From Arabidopsis thaliana (Eukaryota; Streptophyta; Magnoliopsida; Brassicales; Brassicaceae), in NCBI RefSeq assembly GCF_000001735.4, contig NC_003074.8, forward strand, positions 10,044,101 through 10,108,100: a DNA stretch of 64,000 nucleotides, read 5' to 3'. Positions 46,207 to 59,590 of the stretch are shown piece by piece. The number at the start of each line of letters is the position of its first letter. Position 1 is the first letter of the stretch. Position numbers and translations under genes: made by a program. The notes beneath the pieces were generated by a model. That model made no database searches. It was not told the DNA's origin and worked only from the letters and a program-made list of their open reading frames with translations.

Positions 46207-48291
46207 ATGCCAAGCGTTGGTGTGAAGCTCTACAGTGTCTTCTTCAAGTTCCTTTTGAAACACCGTTTACAAAACCGGATTCAATCTTCCGGTGATGAAT
46301 CTTCCTCGGATCCATTTGGTGTCACGACCCGACCCGAAGAATCCGTCGCTGCTCCGAATCCGTTATTCACCGACGGTGTTGCAACCAAAGATATTCATAT
46401 CGATCCGTTAACTTCTTTATCTGTACGAATTTTTCTTCCGGAATCTGCTCTTACGCCGCTTGAACCGAGTACCTCCGCCTGTGTTTATTCCGGTAAGGCT
46501 CGAACTCTCAACAACATCGCCGGATCGGATCTTCTTAGTAGGAGAAATAGCTTAGGTTCGTCTAATTCGTTGTTGTCTCATAAGGTAGAATCTAGAAGGA
46601 ACAGTTACGGTTACACCACTGGTTCGTCCTCCCCTGAGGCAGGATCCTCCGACGTGTATAGAGGATACGCACCGTCGTCGTCGGGTGGAAACTCTAGAAA
46701 ACTTCCTGTGATGTTGCAGTTCCATGGTGGTGGATGGGTAAGTGGAAGTAATGACTCAGTGGCTAATGATTTCTTTTGTAGAAGGATGGCGAAGCACTGT
46801 GACATCATTGTTTTGGCAGTCGGGTACAGGCTTGCGCCTGAGAATCGGTATCCTGCTGCGTGTGAGGATGGGTTCAAGGTGTTGAAATGGCTGGGGAAGC
46901 AGGCGAATTTGGCTGAATGTAATAAGTCGATGGGAAATTCTCGACGACCTGGAGGTGAGGTGAAGAAATCAGAAGTTAATAAGCATATAGTTGATGCTTT
47001 TGGTGCTTCCTTGGTGGAGCCTTGGCTGGCAAATCATGCTGATCCCTCGAGGTAAAAACAATGTCTTGTTTAGGTAGTGAAACTAGTGAAAGAGCCAAGA
47101 ATTTGTTAGAAACGAATGTGTTTGTGTGTGTTCATGCCTGCCTGAAAATCTAAGCTTTAGTGTCAACTCTATATGTTATACGATGTCCTTTACGATCTTT
47201 GATTTGTGATCTACTGATGCTAAGTTCAGCTTACTCCTTAACCTCAATAGTCTTGATAGGTCCTTATCATGTCTTGAAATTATTCAAACCACACTTGCTT
47301 TCTTTCAGGACTTCTCATGCTAATTCTCCTCTTACGGTCTTACCCATTGGTATGAGATGTGGAATTGTTTCGTCGTCATTAATTTCTGGGTCTTAGTACA
47401 TGCTAGATATGTAAATTCAATCCTTTGGATTCCAGGAATCTTCTTGGATTGGATTATCAAGCTTGTTTTTTGATGAGAAAACCTTCTGCTTAGGATTCAG
47501 TTTCCTGAAAATGTGCTTGGTATGTTGTCAACTGTGGTTCATATGCATGTCACACCAGAAGTCTTTTTTTTTTCTTTCTCATTTTTTAAATGATCACTGC
47601 TTTCACGTAGTTCAAGGAGTTTGCATTCCATAAATGTTCTGCTTTTGGTTCTTAACAACACTTGCTGAGTATAGATAAATTTTGTAGATCGTTGCTTTCA
47701 TATGACCAAAAATCTTACTGAGTTCTGTGACTTCTCGAAATTTGAAACTTCAGATGTGTGCTTCTCGGTGTGAGCTGTGGTGCCAATATAGCAGACTATG
47801 TAGCCCGCAAAGCCATTGAAGTTGGTCAAAATCTAGATCCTGTCAAGGTTGTGGCTCAAGTCCTAATGTACCCGTTCTTCATCGGTAGCGTACCCACACA
47901 GTCTGAGATCAAACAGGCAAATTCCTACTTCTACGACAAACCTATGTGCATTCTCGCATGGAAGCTTTTCTTACCAGAAGAAGAATTCAGCCTAGACCAC
48001 CAGGCAGCGAACCCGCTCGTTCCAGGCCGAAGTCCACCGCTCAAGTTCATGCCACCTACACTAACCATTGTCGCAGAGCATGACTGGATGAGAGACCGAG
48101 CCATTGCTTACTCAGAAGAGCTAAGAAAGGTCAACGTAGATGCTCCCGTGCTAGAGTACAAAGACGCGGTTCACGAGTTTGCAACCCTCGACATGCTTCT
48201 TAGGACTCCGCAAGCTCAGGCTTGTGCAGAAGATATTGCAATCTGGGCCAAGAAATACATCTCTCTTCGTGGCCACGAGTTCTCATACTAG
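46207..48291 (+). CDS. CXE11: Probable carboxylesterase 11 (alpha/beta-hydrolase, HSL/GID1-like family), 460 aa
   Basis: Two coding exons, 46207-47051 and 47754-48291 (1383 bases, TAG), joined in phase 2. This plant carboxylesterase family hydrolyses ester bonds; the substrate is unknown. The oxyanion-hole motif HGGG is at 173-176, the nucleophile elbow GVSCG has Ser289, and the likely acid and base are Asp392 (VAEHDWMRD) and His422 (DAVHEFATLD), so the triad is complete. The N-terminal 150 residues are longer than in typical family members, Ser-rich, with RRNSLGSSN and RRNSYG, which look like kinase sites (RRxS). The elbow has Cys-Gly after Ser where Ala-Gly is usual. A broken copy of the 3' exon lies 1.5 kb downstream. 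Confidence 0.92.
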
Positions 48292-49772
48292 TGTTCACCA
48301 AAATCTCCAGGTAGCAAAAAGAGGTGAACCGAAAGTAGACCGGCTTTTTTCGGGTTTTGCTGTTCCTCCATGAAGCGGAAAGAGCTGAACCGAGAGTAAA
48401 CCGGGTTTTGTTGTTTCTACCAGGAAGTAAAAAAAAAGGCAAGCAAAGCAAGAGGTTCTTTTTCTCTCTGCGAGTAGAGTTAGTGTAGAGTGGTGTTTAC
48501 TTTGTGAGATGGGCTAGGGAAAGACTCTGGTTCCCTCGGGGTATTTCCTGTACATTAAACTATATACGTGTTTCTCTTTTCTGGTATAAATTAGTTGAGA
48601 GTTATTTCGTTTAAAAACTGTAATATCTATTAATCCGTCGACCAAAAAATAGAAATCTATTAATATCATTATTCAACGAAAACATTAGTTTAAAATATTT
48701 ATCAAGAAAATGAATAATACATGCAAGATAGCATTAATAGTAAAAGAAATAAATATTTTTACATAGAAAAAATAAATTTGGTATCTTGCCAATATAATTT
48801 GATAACGTCGCCTGCTTTTAGATTTCTTGCATCTCTAAGATTATTCCACCCTCTTCCGATATAATAACCATTACCGTCCTTTCCAAGGTTTACCAAATAT
48901 GAATTGTTATTGTCTTGTGCGTCTTGTTATGTTCTCAACCTTATCTTTAGGCAAAATCAAAATCAAACGATTCCTATAACTAACATCGCTATCTGTTAGT
49001 GTTTTTTGTATCATCATAGTTGGATTCATTTTACAAAAACTTAAGGTGTCTTAGGAATATAATTAAGATTTGTTTCCAAAAACTAAAATATTTGAGGAGT
49101 TTGAACAGTATAACGCATATATATATATACTTCTAGGCCAAAGTAATGTTCCTTAGTGGAAAAAAACAAAAGTTCCTTAGTGGATTGCCTTAGATATTTA
49201 TTTCAATAGTATTAATTGTATTAAACACAACTCTCTAAATTTAGTACATGTTATGGATATATTTTGTAAGTTAGCATATTATTAATCCTCTAAATTTACA
49301 AGTTTATCTGTTAAACTAGTCACATATTATGCTGAATTGTATTTACAAAACCTTATTTTTAGTGCTTTTTTTGAAAAGTCTTCCCAAGCCAAATCTATTA
49401 TAATATCTAAGTACATAAAATCTTTTAATATCAGAAAAAACTCATTTTCCAAGCCACATAAAAATGTTCATTATATCTTTGACATCTAAGATTTATTTGA
49501 TTTTTACAATAAATCTTATTATTTTTGACATTAATATATTTCAATTTAAAAATCACTATTAATAACCAAAAAATCTAGTTAAAATAATTTGCATTTTTTT
49601 TTTCTAAGAACAGAAATACAATTGCCAACATCAATAACAATTTATTGGCAAAACAATTAATATCTATCAACCAATGGCATTATAAACAGAAAGCAAATAA
49701 TTAGATTTGCTCAAACATGTCAATCAAATAAATCGCGAAAGGGAATCCACAAGACCAAGTGTGAGTAGAAAA
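48292..49772. other. CXE11 3' UTR and AT-rich spacer
   Basis: The 3' UTR includes a short near-duplicate (AGAGCTGAACCGAGAGTAAA resembles the earlier AGAGGTGAACCGAAAGTAGA), then AT-rich DNA. No supported gene. Confidence 0.5.
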
Positions 49773-50080
49773 TCTTCTTACTAGAAGAAGAATTCAGCTT
49801 GGACCACCCGGCAGCAAACACGCTCGTTCCAGGCTAGGCCATTCATTATTGTCGCAGACCATGACTGGATGAGAGACCGAGCCATTGCTTACTCAGAAGA
49901 GCTAAGGAAAGTTAATGTAGATAATCTCGTGCGGCCGTGCTAGTGTACAAAGATGCGGTTCACGAGTTTGCTACCCTCAACATGTTTCGTAGGACTCGAC
50001 AAGCTCAGGCTTGTCCAGAAGACATTGCAATCTGGGCCAAGAAATACATCTCTCTCCATGGCCACGAGTTCTCATACTAG
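49773..50080 (+). pseudogene. Partial CXE11 pseudogene (3' exon fragment)
   Basis: Closely similar to CXE11 from about 47970 to its stop at 48291, including the acid and histidine regions and the final codons GHEFSY-stop. It lacks the oxyanion motif and the nucleophile. A deletion of about 30 bases after CTCGTTCCAGGC removes the PPLKFMPP region. An added segment (GATAATCTCGTGCGGCCGTG) breaks the frame and is followed by TAG. It is a direct tandem partial duplicate and cannot encode an esterase. Confidence 0.85.
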
Positions 50081-52123
50081 TGTTTTGAAACTCCATGTGG
50101 CAAAAAAGGTCAACCAAAAGTAAACCGTGTTTTTACGGGAGACAAAGCAAAAGAACACATGCAGACCGAAAAGATTGATATCATCGTTGCAATCATCGTA
50201 TCATGTGATTTGTCTCTTCTATTTAGAGTTCAAGCTTCTGTTGTATATCATCGTATCGAGTAACGTCCATTTTGATTAACCCAACCAAACCAAATGCAGA
50301 CCGAAAAGATTGATCTGTGTACCAAATCTTAACTTGAATTTTGTTTGATATTTATCCTTGATAGTCCTAACTCCTTAGTATTCCATCTTCAAAATCCTTT
50401 AAGTTTCTACGATCGATTGATTCGATGTTAAACTTAAAGGATTTTAAACCATTGGCTTTGTGTTAACCGGAAATTGGATTGCATATGCAACTACGAGTTT
50501 AGGGGCTAAGTTGTTAATTGGATTGCATATGCAACTACAGATATTTTTGATTAAGAATTTTTCTGTATAATCGCATTAAAAAACGCCACTATATCATTAA
50601 TGCATGTTACCAATCAGAGCCAATAGAAACGAGTTTAATGAAACATCATATTAGATTGTCAATCATTACTTCTCCAAGTCCAGTTCTTAATAAACAAGAT
50701 AAACGTTTAAATTTTGTAAATTTTCCTAAACCTGAAAAGAGTTTAATTCAGTTTCGGCCATCTATATGATTTATTTATTTATTTCATTAGTAAATTTGGA
50801 CTGTGTTTTGATAATTTATAAAAAGTTTCTATTTTCGTTCTTTTTTTTTCCTTTTCTAAAATACCAGTTGTTTCATCGTTGGTAACGTTAGGCCCATAGA
50901 GTCCAAAACAGCCCATTAAACTAAATATAACCCGACTCGTAATCAAAACACCCGAACCCGGATCCGGTTAACGAAGGATCTCCGATTTATTCTCTCCCTC
51001 CTCGGTTTACGTGACGAGCCTAACCTCCGTCGCACCGTGCTTCAAAGTTCGATCTCTTCTTTAACCGCCGGTTCAATTATTCCGGGACATCGCCTAGTTC
51101 TTCATTTAAAACGGTTAGTTTATCAGTCATTCAATAATCTACATCTTTTGAATCACAAGCTTCACGGATTCTGAGCAAAAGTTTAAAAAAAACTCATCGA
51201 TATTACCAAATTAAGCTCTTAGCTTCGCATTAATGGCGAGATCCAAAAACTATAAATTGTTTCCTTTTTCCGCCATATGTGTTATTTATTTATTGCTCTT
51301 CCCTTTCTGCTAAATTACTGTTACTATTTTAAGCTTCTTCCATTTTTTTTTTTGTTCATTGACTAGTTTCATTTGAATCTCATTTTTTTTTCTCTGCGTT
51401 ATTTCTTGATTTGTATTGTTTTAGTTGTTTCTTCTGTGTAGTGATTTTAGATCTAAGCTAAGTAATGTATAGTGGAAAAGTTTGGAAACTTCTCACAGTT
51501 GGACTCAATATTACTGTTTATAGTTCTTCATTTGTTTGAATCTATTGGATACTAAAAAAAGTTTATGTACTCTTGTTTTAGGAGCTATATGCTTTGTTTG
51601 ATTCTCTGTTTTTTCACTTTCCTCTTCAGCCTATGTTTACCAAAAAGTTATAATCATGTACTAGTAGTTGCTTTTATGTTCCATAAAAAGAAAAGAAAAT
51701 GCAACATTCAAGCTCCGAGCTAGTATAATCTGCCACCAAAGCTCTCTCTCTTTTACCTCTGTGCTTCCAGATCTATCCTCACTTTCTTCAAAATACTTCC
51801 TCATAGATCAAGGAAACAAGAGCACTTTCACTCTAGTACTCTTGAAAGCTTGAAAATGGTTAGATCTAGCAAGTTTTCACAGGAAGCGACGCTAAAGAGA
51901 GGAGAGAGCAGAGAAAACCCTACTGATTTGAGATCTAAGCTAACTAATGTAACTATAACACTTGTGTGATTCAATTTGATACGAAAAAGTTTTATGTATT
52001 CTTGTTTTAGGAGCTATATATATGTCTTATTTTTAATTCTCTGTTTTTATTATGGAGGATTTTGGTGACACTGGTCTGTTAATTGAATATGAGATGATTT
52101 TTATGCAGATATATACTATTGAA
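50081..52123. other. Spacer and 5' leader of the PGAP1-like gene
   Basis: It holds a 16-bp inverted repeat (50391-50445), 23-bp direct repeats (50472-50494 and 50516-50538), and a site II pair (GGCCCA near 50891, AGCCCA near 50909). The probable leader of the PGAP1-like gene starts near 50980, with an intron from about 51113 to the acceptor at 52108. Confidence 0.5.
50391..50445. repeat. Perfect 16-bp inverted repeat
   Basis: AAAATCCTTTAAGTTT (50391-50406) is inverted at 50430-50445 with a 23-base loop that itself contains CGATCGATTGATTCGAT. It would form a stable small hairpin. It is not placed as a terminator of any gene I call. Confidence 0.8.
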
Positions 52124-55100
52124 ATGCGTGATGTAAGATTTGCTATGAGCATTCGACCAAGGCTGAGGATAGTTGGCGTTTTGATTTTAGCGGCATGGAT
52201 TGGGCTTGTGGCTTTGTTTGGTTTGCTAAAACCTATAAAGAATGGTTGTACTATGACTTACATGTATCCTACTTACATTCCTATCTCTGTGACGGATGAT
52301 ACAACTCCTGGAAGATATGGACTTTATCTTTACCATGAAGGTTGGAGGAAGATTGACTTTAAGGAACACCTTAAGAAACTTAGTGGAGTTCCTGTTCTTT
52401 TCATTCCAGGCAATGCTGGTAGCTACAAGCAGGTAAGGATCCTCCTTTTCTTGGTTCAATTTCTGAGAGCTAGAAGTAACCCATTTATAGTAATATTATA
52501 TGACTTAGATGGTGCCACTATAAAATCATTAGATATTTTCAATTGTGCAAAGCCGAAGTTGGAATTCTTTAACTAGCAGTTTTTTGGTGGAGGCGTTGTT
52601 TCTTTAACATGTAAAATGTGTTACTCTTGTTGGGAACTTATCTCCTGGTTTCATATACCATACTCCTTATAGGCCCTGTTTTTAATTGTTTTCCACTCAG
52701 GTCAGGTCTGTGGCAGCAGAATCTGATAGAGCGTTTCAGGGGGGCCCATTTGAGCGCACATTTTACCAGGAAGCTTCTCTACTCCGTGGGGGAGGTGCAG
52801 ATACGGAGTCTGTAGACTATGATTTGCCTAGTCAGTACAGTAACAGACTAGATTGGTTTGCTGTGGATCTTGAAGGTGAACATTCTGCAATGGATGGTCG
52901 CATACTTGAGGAGCACACTGAATATGTCGTATATGCCATTCATAGGGTGGGAATTTTGATAGTACAGAACCATATTATTTAATTGTTATTTGCTTGGTAT
53001 AAAGATGCCCTTGTGCGTGCGTGGGAACATCTTTTCACTAGTTTCATCAAGCAAAGTTCTCTAAGATAACACAACATACGGCTTTTAAGTCTTGTTTCCA
53101 AGTGAGTTTCTCTCTGTTTGATCCCTTATTGTTATCCACTTATTGTCTTCAGATTCTAGATCAATATAAGGAATCTCATGATACCAGAGAAAGAGAAGGT
53201 GCCGCTGCGTCCAGTAAATTACCACATGATGTGATCTTGGTTGGGCATTCTATGGGTGGTTTTGTTGCTAGAGCTGCTGCAGTCCATCCTCGTTTGCGGA
53301 AATCAGCTGTGCAAACCATTCTAACACTCTCAAGTCCACACCAGTAAGTTTTCTCCAAACTTAACAAGTTTTACTCGCCAAACAACATGGTTTGGGTTTT
53401 TATGTATCTAATTTCATCCAGATCACCTCCTCTGGCATTGCAGCCATCCTTGGGGCATTACTTTGCTCAAGTGAATCGAGAATGGAAAAAAGGTTATGAA
53501 GTTCAAACATCCCCTGGGGGAAATTATGTGTCTGACCCATTACTATCCGGAGTTGTTGTTGTATCCATTTCCGGTGGCTACAATGACTATCAGGTCAGAA
53601 AATATCTACTAGTATTTTGGTTCTTCAATTGCTTGATCGATTCTTTATACCGTGGTGCTTTCTTTGTTTGCATTTTAGTTCCAGTGGGTGAGATTTGAAC
53701 TTTTCTTAAGGCTGAAAATTTTCCTTCTGGCCTCAGGTTCGATCGAAGTTAGAGTCACTTGATGGCATTGTCCCTTCAAGTCACGGCTTTATGATAAGTA
53801 GTACAAGCATGACAAACGTGTGGCTGTCAATGGAACATCAAGCTATTTTGTGGTGTAACCAATTGGTTGTTCAAGTAGGTAAAATTCCCTTATTTGTAAT
53901 CTGGAAATGCCATGTTCAACGAATTTGAAAATTTGTATGCCATGCAGGTTTCACATACGCTTCTTAGTATGGTTGACTCGAAAACTAATCAGCCATTTTC
54001 TGATACTGATAAGAGACTTTGGGTTTTAACCAGAATGCTTCAAAGTGCATTAGCTCAAAGTTTCAATGGAATGACACCCATGGAAGTCTCTCATGAGTTA
54101 CCCATATTGGCCTCAAAGGGTAATAGTACCATCTCTACCCTGAACATATGTATATCTTGTTTTCTCTGAAAAGAAGTCCTCAAATAAAGGATATAAATTT
54201 CGTTGTATTATAAGCTTGTCTAATCGTGGGGGTTATTAACATTTATCAGTATATGTTCTTAAGTAATCCGAATATAAAAAGCTGGAGGTATATTTTATCT
54301 ATCAAACAATTGCAATGGCTAATTTTGAGAACAATTCATTAGGTGTACATATTACTTGTGGGTACATGGATTCTCTTATCATATTACTGTCTATGTTTCC
54401 AGGCTCTACGTGTTTCCTGGATTGGAGGGATGATGCTCTCGATAGGGATCTATACATACAAACAAGTACTGTCACGATTTTGGCAATGGACGGGAGAAGG
54501 CGCTGGTTGGACATAGATTTATTGGTCAGTGCTGATAGTATTCCTTTAGGGATGTCATTTTAGACCTATATATCACTTAAATAACTATATCGATCTCCCA
54601 TGAAACATTTTCTGTACAATAGGGGTCAAATGGAAAGAATCACTTTATATTTGTCACAAATCTGGTGCCTTGTTCTGGAGTAAGACTCCATCTATGGCCT
54701 GAGAAGGAGAAATCGAATTCAAATTTACCGGTTTGTGAAAGGGTCTTGGAAGTTACATCAAAGATGGTTCTCATTCCGGCAGGCCCTGCACCAAAACAGG
54801 TTAATATATACTGTGTCTGACAAAGTAATTTAGTGATCGACTGCAACATTGCTGGATTTGTTTCCTGTAACACAAACTCAACGTTCTTTGTGTATATGTT
54901 TACTAGTCGGAACCAGGGAGTCAGACTGAACAAGCTCCCCCATCTGCAGTACTGAAGCTGGGGCCTGAAGACATGCGTGGATTCAGATTCTTGACTATCT
55001 CAGTTGCGCCTCGCGAAGTATTTTCTCACCTTGATACATATTTGGTTTCTTTCAAATTTCAGCAGTTTTTGAATGACAAAAAGCATGTAACTGAAATGAG

Positions 55101-57987
55101 ACCTTCTCTTGCACAGGCCGTTTCTGGTAAACCTCCAGTAGCAGTTTCCATGGCAGTAGGGCAGTTCTTTAATCCCGGAGACGGGGCCGTGGAGGTCTCA
55201 TCTCAATCAATGCTCTTATCCACTTACTGGGCAAAGGTTATTATTCTGAAAAGAGGCCACACTTTTCCTTTGCATCTCTAATGCTTTGAACTAAGCTAGT
55301 GAAGTCATTAGTTACCTGATTTCAGTTTTGGGTTACTTTTCTGCAGGAAATATTTTTGAAGGAGGACCATCCTCTAGCTTACAATCTATCGTTTTCTACC
55401 AGCTTAGGTCTATTGCCCGCAACACTGTCCCTGAAAACTACTGGATGCGGAATTAAAACTTTTGGTTTACCAGACGGCGAGACAGGAGACTTGGACAAGG
55501 ATAGTGAGTATTCCAAACCCTCTCTTTAATCATAGAGGTCTTTCTTTTAGTTTTGTCTGTTAATCTTCTAGTCAGCATCTGCCGTAATTTCCTGTTCTTT
55601 TGGAATAACATAATAGTCTTCACTCTTCAGTTCTTAAGCTTAAAGATTGTCATTCCCCTATCGATGTTATAAATCTGATCATTGTTCAATTTTCAGAGCT
55701 CTGCAAATTGCGTTGTTTCCCACCTGTTGCTCTTGCCTGGGATTCTGCTTCTGGACTTCACGTTTTTGCAAATCTATACAGTGAGACAATAGTTATTGAT
55801 TCATCACCAGCTCTTTGGAGTTCTCAGAGTTCTGAGAAAACAACCGTTATGCTATTGGTCAGAACTTGTTGTAGACAAAGCTAGATTCTGTTATCCTCAC
55901 TGTAACAAAAAACTCAAATGTTTCTTCCGTTTCCGTGCCCTTCTACAGGTTGACCCTCATTGCTCATACACCGCAAGTGTTCATGTTTCTGCTCCAGCCA
56001 TGTCCAGCAGATTTGTCCTTCTATATGGTCCTCAGGTATTTTATCTTTAACCTCTTGAGTATCTTTAATAATTTGTGTACGCACTCACATGGTACTAATT
56101 AAGCTGTAATAGTATTGTGCTACATAAAATTATTACAGTGGATGAGCCTGTGTGTCACTTGCCACAGGACTTCCTCTCCAAACTTGATAACCTTTTGTTT
56201 CTTAAATATGAGATAGATTTTTCTTATTAGGGATTGAACATTTCTTCATGTTGCGTCTGATATTGCAGATAGTTGGCTTCTCATTTGCCGTCATAATGTT
56301 CGCTCTTATGCGGCAAGCTAATCAATGGGACAACAAATTATCAGTGCCACCATTACTTTCTGCTGTAGAGTACAATTTAGAAATGCCATCCCCATTTCTG
56401 CTTCTAGCTGTTTTACCTCTTATAAGTTCATTGTTCTACTCCTTCCTAATGGGTCAACCAATTCCTCCCCTCACAAGCTTCACAGTGGTCTCGTTGATCT
56501 GTTATTTGTTGGCCAATGCCTTCATCAGTGTGTTAACTATTGTTTCCAAATTTCCCTTCCAAGCGTCGGCCCTTGTCCACACCACTGTTAAATCAAGGTA
56601 TTTGCTTTGCTTTCATCACTTTTTTTGGTTCATTGCAAACCTATTCACCTCTGTCCAGAAATAAGTGAATAAGCGTCAATGTGTTGCAGGTGCCAAGCTT
56701 TGGAAAGAAACTATTCTCTTGCTTTCCTTCATTGGTTTTCTATACTTTCTTCCAGTTTCTTCTGTTTAAAGGTTTGCTTTTCGATTCTGTCCTTTATCTA
56801 AAATCATCTGATATTAACCGCATGCTGTCCTTGCTCTACATGAAAAAAAAATAGTTTTAGTGTAGCTAAGTTTTATCATCATAATGATTTATTGAGATTC
56901 TGTTTCTTAAAGCAGGCAATCCGAATTCTGAAGCTCAACACAACAATTCTTATGACACTAATCGCAGTTACCTTGGTGTCCTTTGTTCATCCGGCTTTGG
57001 GTCTTTTTGTACTCCTCGCCTCTCATGCCCTTTGCTGCCATAACTCCATGTGCTGGTAAGTAAGCAAGCTTTCTGTCTTTTCAAGTCTTGTCATGTGAGA
57101 TAGGAAGATGCCTCAAAACTACATCAAACATAATGGTTTTACCCCTTATAAACCAATATTTGATCCAGAAAAATTCAAACTCAGATAAATAGGAAAATCA
57201 TCAATCAGAAATCAGTAGGAGGCAATCAAAGCTGATGGTAGTTTTCATGTTTTTGTTTCATGGAAGTATTATGATGGCATCAAAGAGAAAGGAATCACTC
57301 GACCAGAAAAATGAAGCCGAGCGTAAAACGCGACATCCCTCAAGCAGAGAGGATCCCGTGTCAGGAGACTTGTCTGAAAAGTCATTTGTTGAGACGCAAG
57401 CAGACATCTTCAACCACAGGCACGGTTTACTAATATTGCATCTCCTTGCAGCTTTGATGTTCGTACCCTCTCTTGCCGCTTGGTTCCAGGTACTTTTTCC
57501 GTGTCCATAATCAGGCATTCTTCGTTGCAATTCGATTGACTCTAATGCAACTAGTGAAAGTGCTTTATTTTATGGTTTACCACTCGAGTTTTTTTTGTTT
57601 TGGTTTTTAGCTTATGCCAATACCTGAAAAAGGCTTGATTGATGTTTGAATGGAATGTTTTTGTAGCGGATAGGAACAGGACAAAGCTTCCCTTGGTTTG
57701 CTGACTCGGCTCTCTGCGTTGGCGTAATCTTCCATGGAATACTGAACTCGAGACCCGAGTCAAGCATTCTACGCTCTTTCCCGTTTTTCTCAGGACACCA
57801 AATCCGTCCCCATCACATCTATCTTCTCGCTGGCTACTACTGCTTCTTCTCCGGGCTAGAGTTGGCTCCATACAAAGTGTTCTATGCGATAGCTTCTTTA
57901 GGCTATATCTCTTTGACTCTTAAGATCTCACAGGTGAACAAGAACGACCTTCGTTTCCGTACTAAAAGCAGAATACACAGAAACTGA
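52124..57987 (+). CDS. AT3G27325: PGAP1-like GPI inositol-deacylase, ER membrane, about 1085 aa
   Basis: Eighteen coding exons: 52124-52432, 52701-52946, 53153-53343, 53422-53593, 53737-53874, 53948-54119, 54403-54524, 54623-54799, 54907-55017, 55117-55236, 55347-55503, 55697-55857, 55949-56035, 56269-56597, 56690-56771, 56916-57055, 57267-57489 and 57667-57987 (3258 bases, TGA). PGAP1/Bst1 removes the acyl chain from the inositol of GPI anchors in the ER, a step needed for GPI-protein export. There is one N-terminal helix (about 12-34), then the PGAP1 lipase domain with VPVLFIPGNAGSYKQVRSVA and the nucleophile motif GHSMGG (Ser218). A lumenal beta-rich middle follows, then several C-terminal membrane helices from exon 14 on. 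The start is the first ATG after the leader intron, and the 17th acceptor (GGAAG|T, 57266) is the weakest junction. Confidence 0.9.
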
Positions 57988-59315
57988 GTTTTACAGTCGC
58001 ATGATAACACATTTCTGTGAGACGAAAATCACTACTCGACCCTAAAAGCGCGAATGAATGACCGAGATTTATTTTTAATCGGTCAGGTGTGTTGATTGGG
58101 GATCTTATAAATGAAGTCAGAAGAGTTTTGTTGCCATTTCAAACTTCTCCAATAACATTAATTAGAATTGGTTTCATTGTGTACTTGTCATGTGTTTTTG
58201 TATTTCTATCTTTATGTATGTTATTTACTAGGAGCTTCATTGCTCGAACCAGACTACTATGATAAATTTTGTATGATTTGGTTTTGGTAAATTTAATGAG
58301 GAGATTCTCAAATTGGCAACAAATGAGTTAACGCACCATTTTAAGTTCTAGTACACGCACAAAAGCAATCAGAAACAAATGTCATTAAAAACACCAAAAT
58401 ATAATGATTTTGCGGAATTCACTAGCCACCAGAGCCACAACTTCTACGGCCAAACATGGTAGCATTCCCCATCGCCAAGAGAAACTTTAAAGAGCTACTC
58501 CATCATATCATTAGACTATTTTTGTTGCAAAATTTAGGATCAAAAACGCCAAAACAAAGTCAAAATTTTTAATTAAATTTGGAAGTTTTGAAAGACTCAT
58601 AATAGTTTATGCTGGGATCAAGAGAAGTCAATTGACTAACACTATCAAATTTGCATACAGTAATAAATATTTCTTCTCGGAACTGCCTTTTAGGGCTTCT
58701 TGATTTTGACAGATTCTGCAGTTGCTTATCCAGAAAGCAACAAGTATAACTTCTTTAATATAACTCCGATCATAGTTCCGTCACTTTGCTATGGTTTTAT
58801 GGGTTGGTATTAAACATGACAGTACTTTTATCTTTCCAACAATACATCATATCTCGTGTCGACGAGCCTCCAAAGTTGCCTCCTCCACACTGCATTCATT
58901 TTCTTCTTCCTCTTTCTTATTCTTCTCTTCTCCACCTCTGATCTGCTCTGGTCTTGCTCCTCACCACCAAAGAGATTTAAAACAGCCACAAAGTAACTAA
59001 TCTGGCCCACCACTGGTCTCCACATCCTCCGAAACGTCTCATTTTCTCTCTTCTCATTTCCTCCCATTTCACGATTTGTTCTCAACACCAATTTCTCCGA
59101 CATGTTTCTCACTCTTCTCTGGTCTGCTTTATATCTTATTACAGATCCAAATTCGCCAACATACACAACAACTCGACACCAAGCAGCAACGTCACGACGA
59201 TCGATAATAAGATATATGACCACTGACATGCTTACTTTGCTAGGGTTCTCTTGCTCGAGCTTTCTTTCTTTGCTGCAACGACGCTACAAGTGTTTTATAA
59301 AAATACACACGAGCT
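57988..59315. other. PGAP1-like 3' flank and degenerate DNA
   Basis: 3' UTR, then AT-rich DNA. From about 58830 to 59230 both strands have modest open frames with no recognisable domain, next to a LINE scrap; I treat this as decayed transposon DNA. Confidence 0.45.
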
Positions 59316-59590
59316 TACCATGGTTATCACAGATGGTACTCCGCACCCTCTTCGTGGGATACTCGCAACGTTTGATGACTTTTCTCGTCGGACGTCAGGG
59401 CTGAATATAAATGTGTTGAAGTCTTCTTTATTTGCAGCGGGAAGAGGAAAACAACTACTCCAACAAGAAGCCTAAAGTGTTGGTCTTGCAGTTTGTGAAC
59501 TACCAATCCGTTATCTAGGACTGCCTCTCACTACCAAAGCTCTAGTTATCCGTTATACACCTTTACAGATTGAACCTTTTTATACATGAT
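59316..59590 (+). mobile_element. LINE reverse-transcriptase fragment
   Basis: The frame reads TDGTPHPLRGILATFDDFSR, SGLNINVLKSSLFAAGRGKQ, then after a stop at 59473-59475 continues with ELPIRYLGLPLTTKAL. LxGILxTFxxFSxxSGLxIN and ELPxRYLGLPLxTK are the usual text of plant LINE (L1-type) polymerases just after the catalytic core. It is truncated at both ends and contains in-frame stops. Confidence 0.75.

Noticed and set aside
46002..46295. 97-codon frame starting before CXE11
   Set aside because: It has no ATG at its start, is Ser-rich by composition and overlaps the CXE11 leader and first codons in another frame.
58828..59229. 133-codon minus-strand open frame
   Set aside because: No recognisable domain, lies in decayed DNA beside a LINE fragment, and the opposite strand is equally open.
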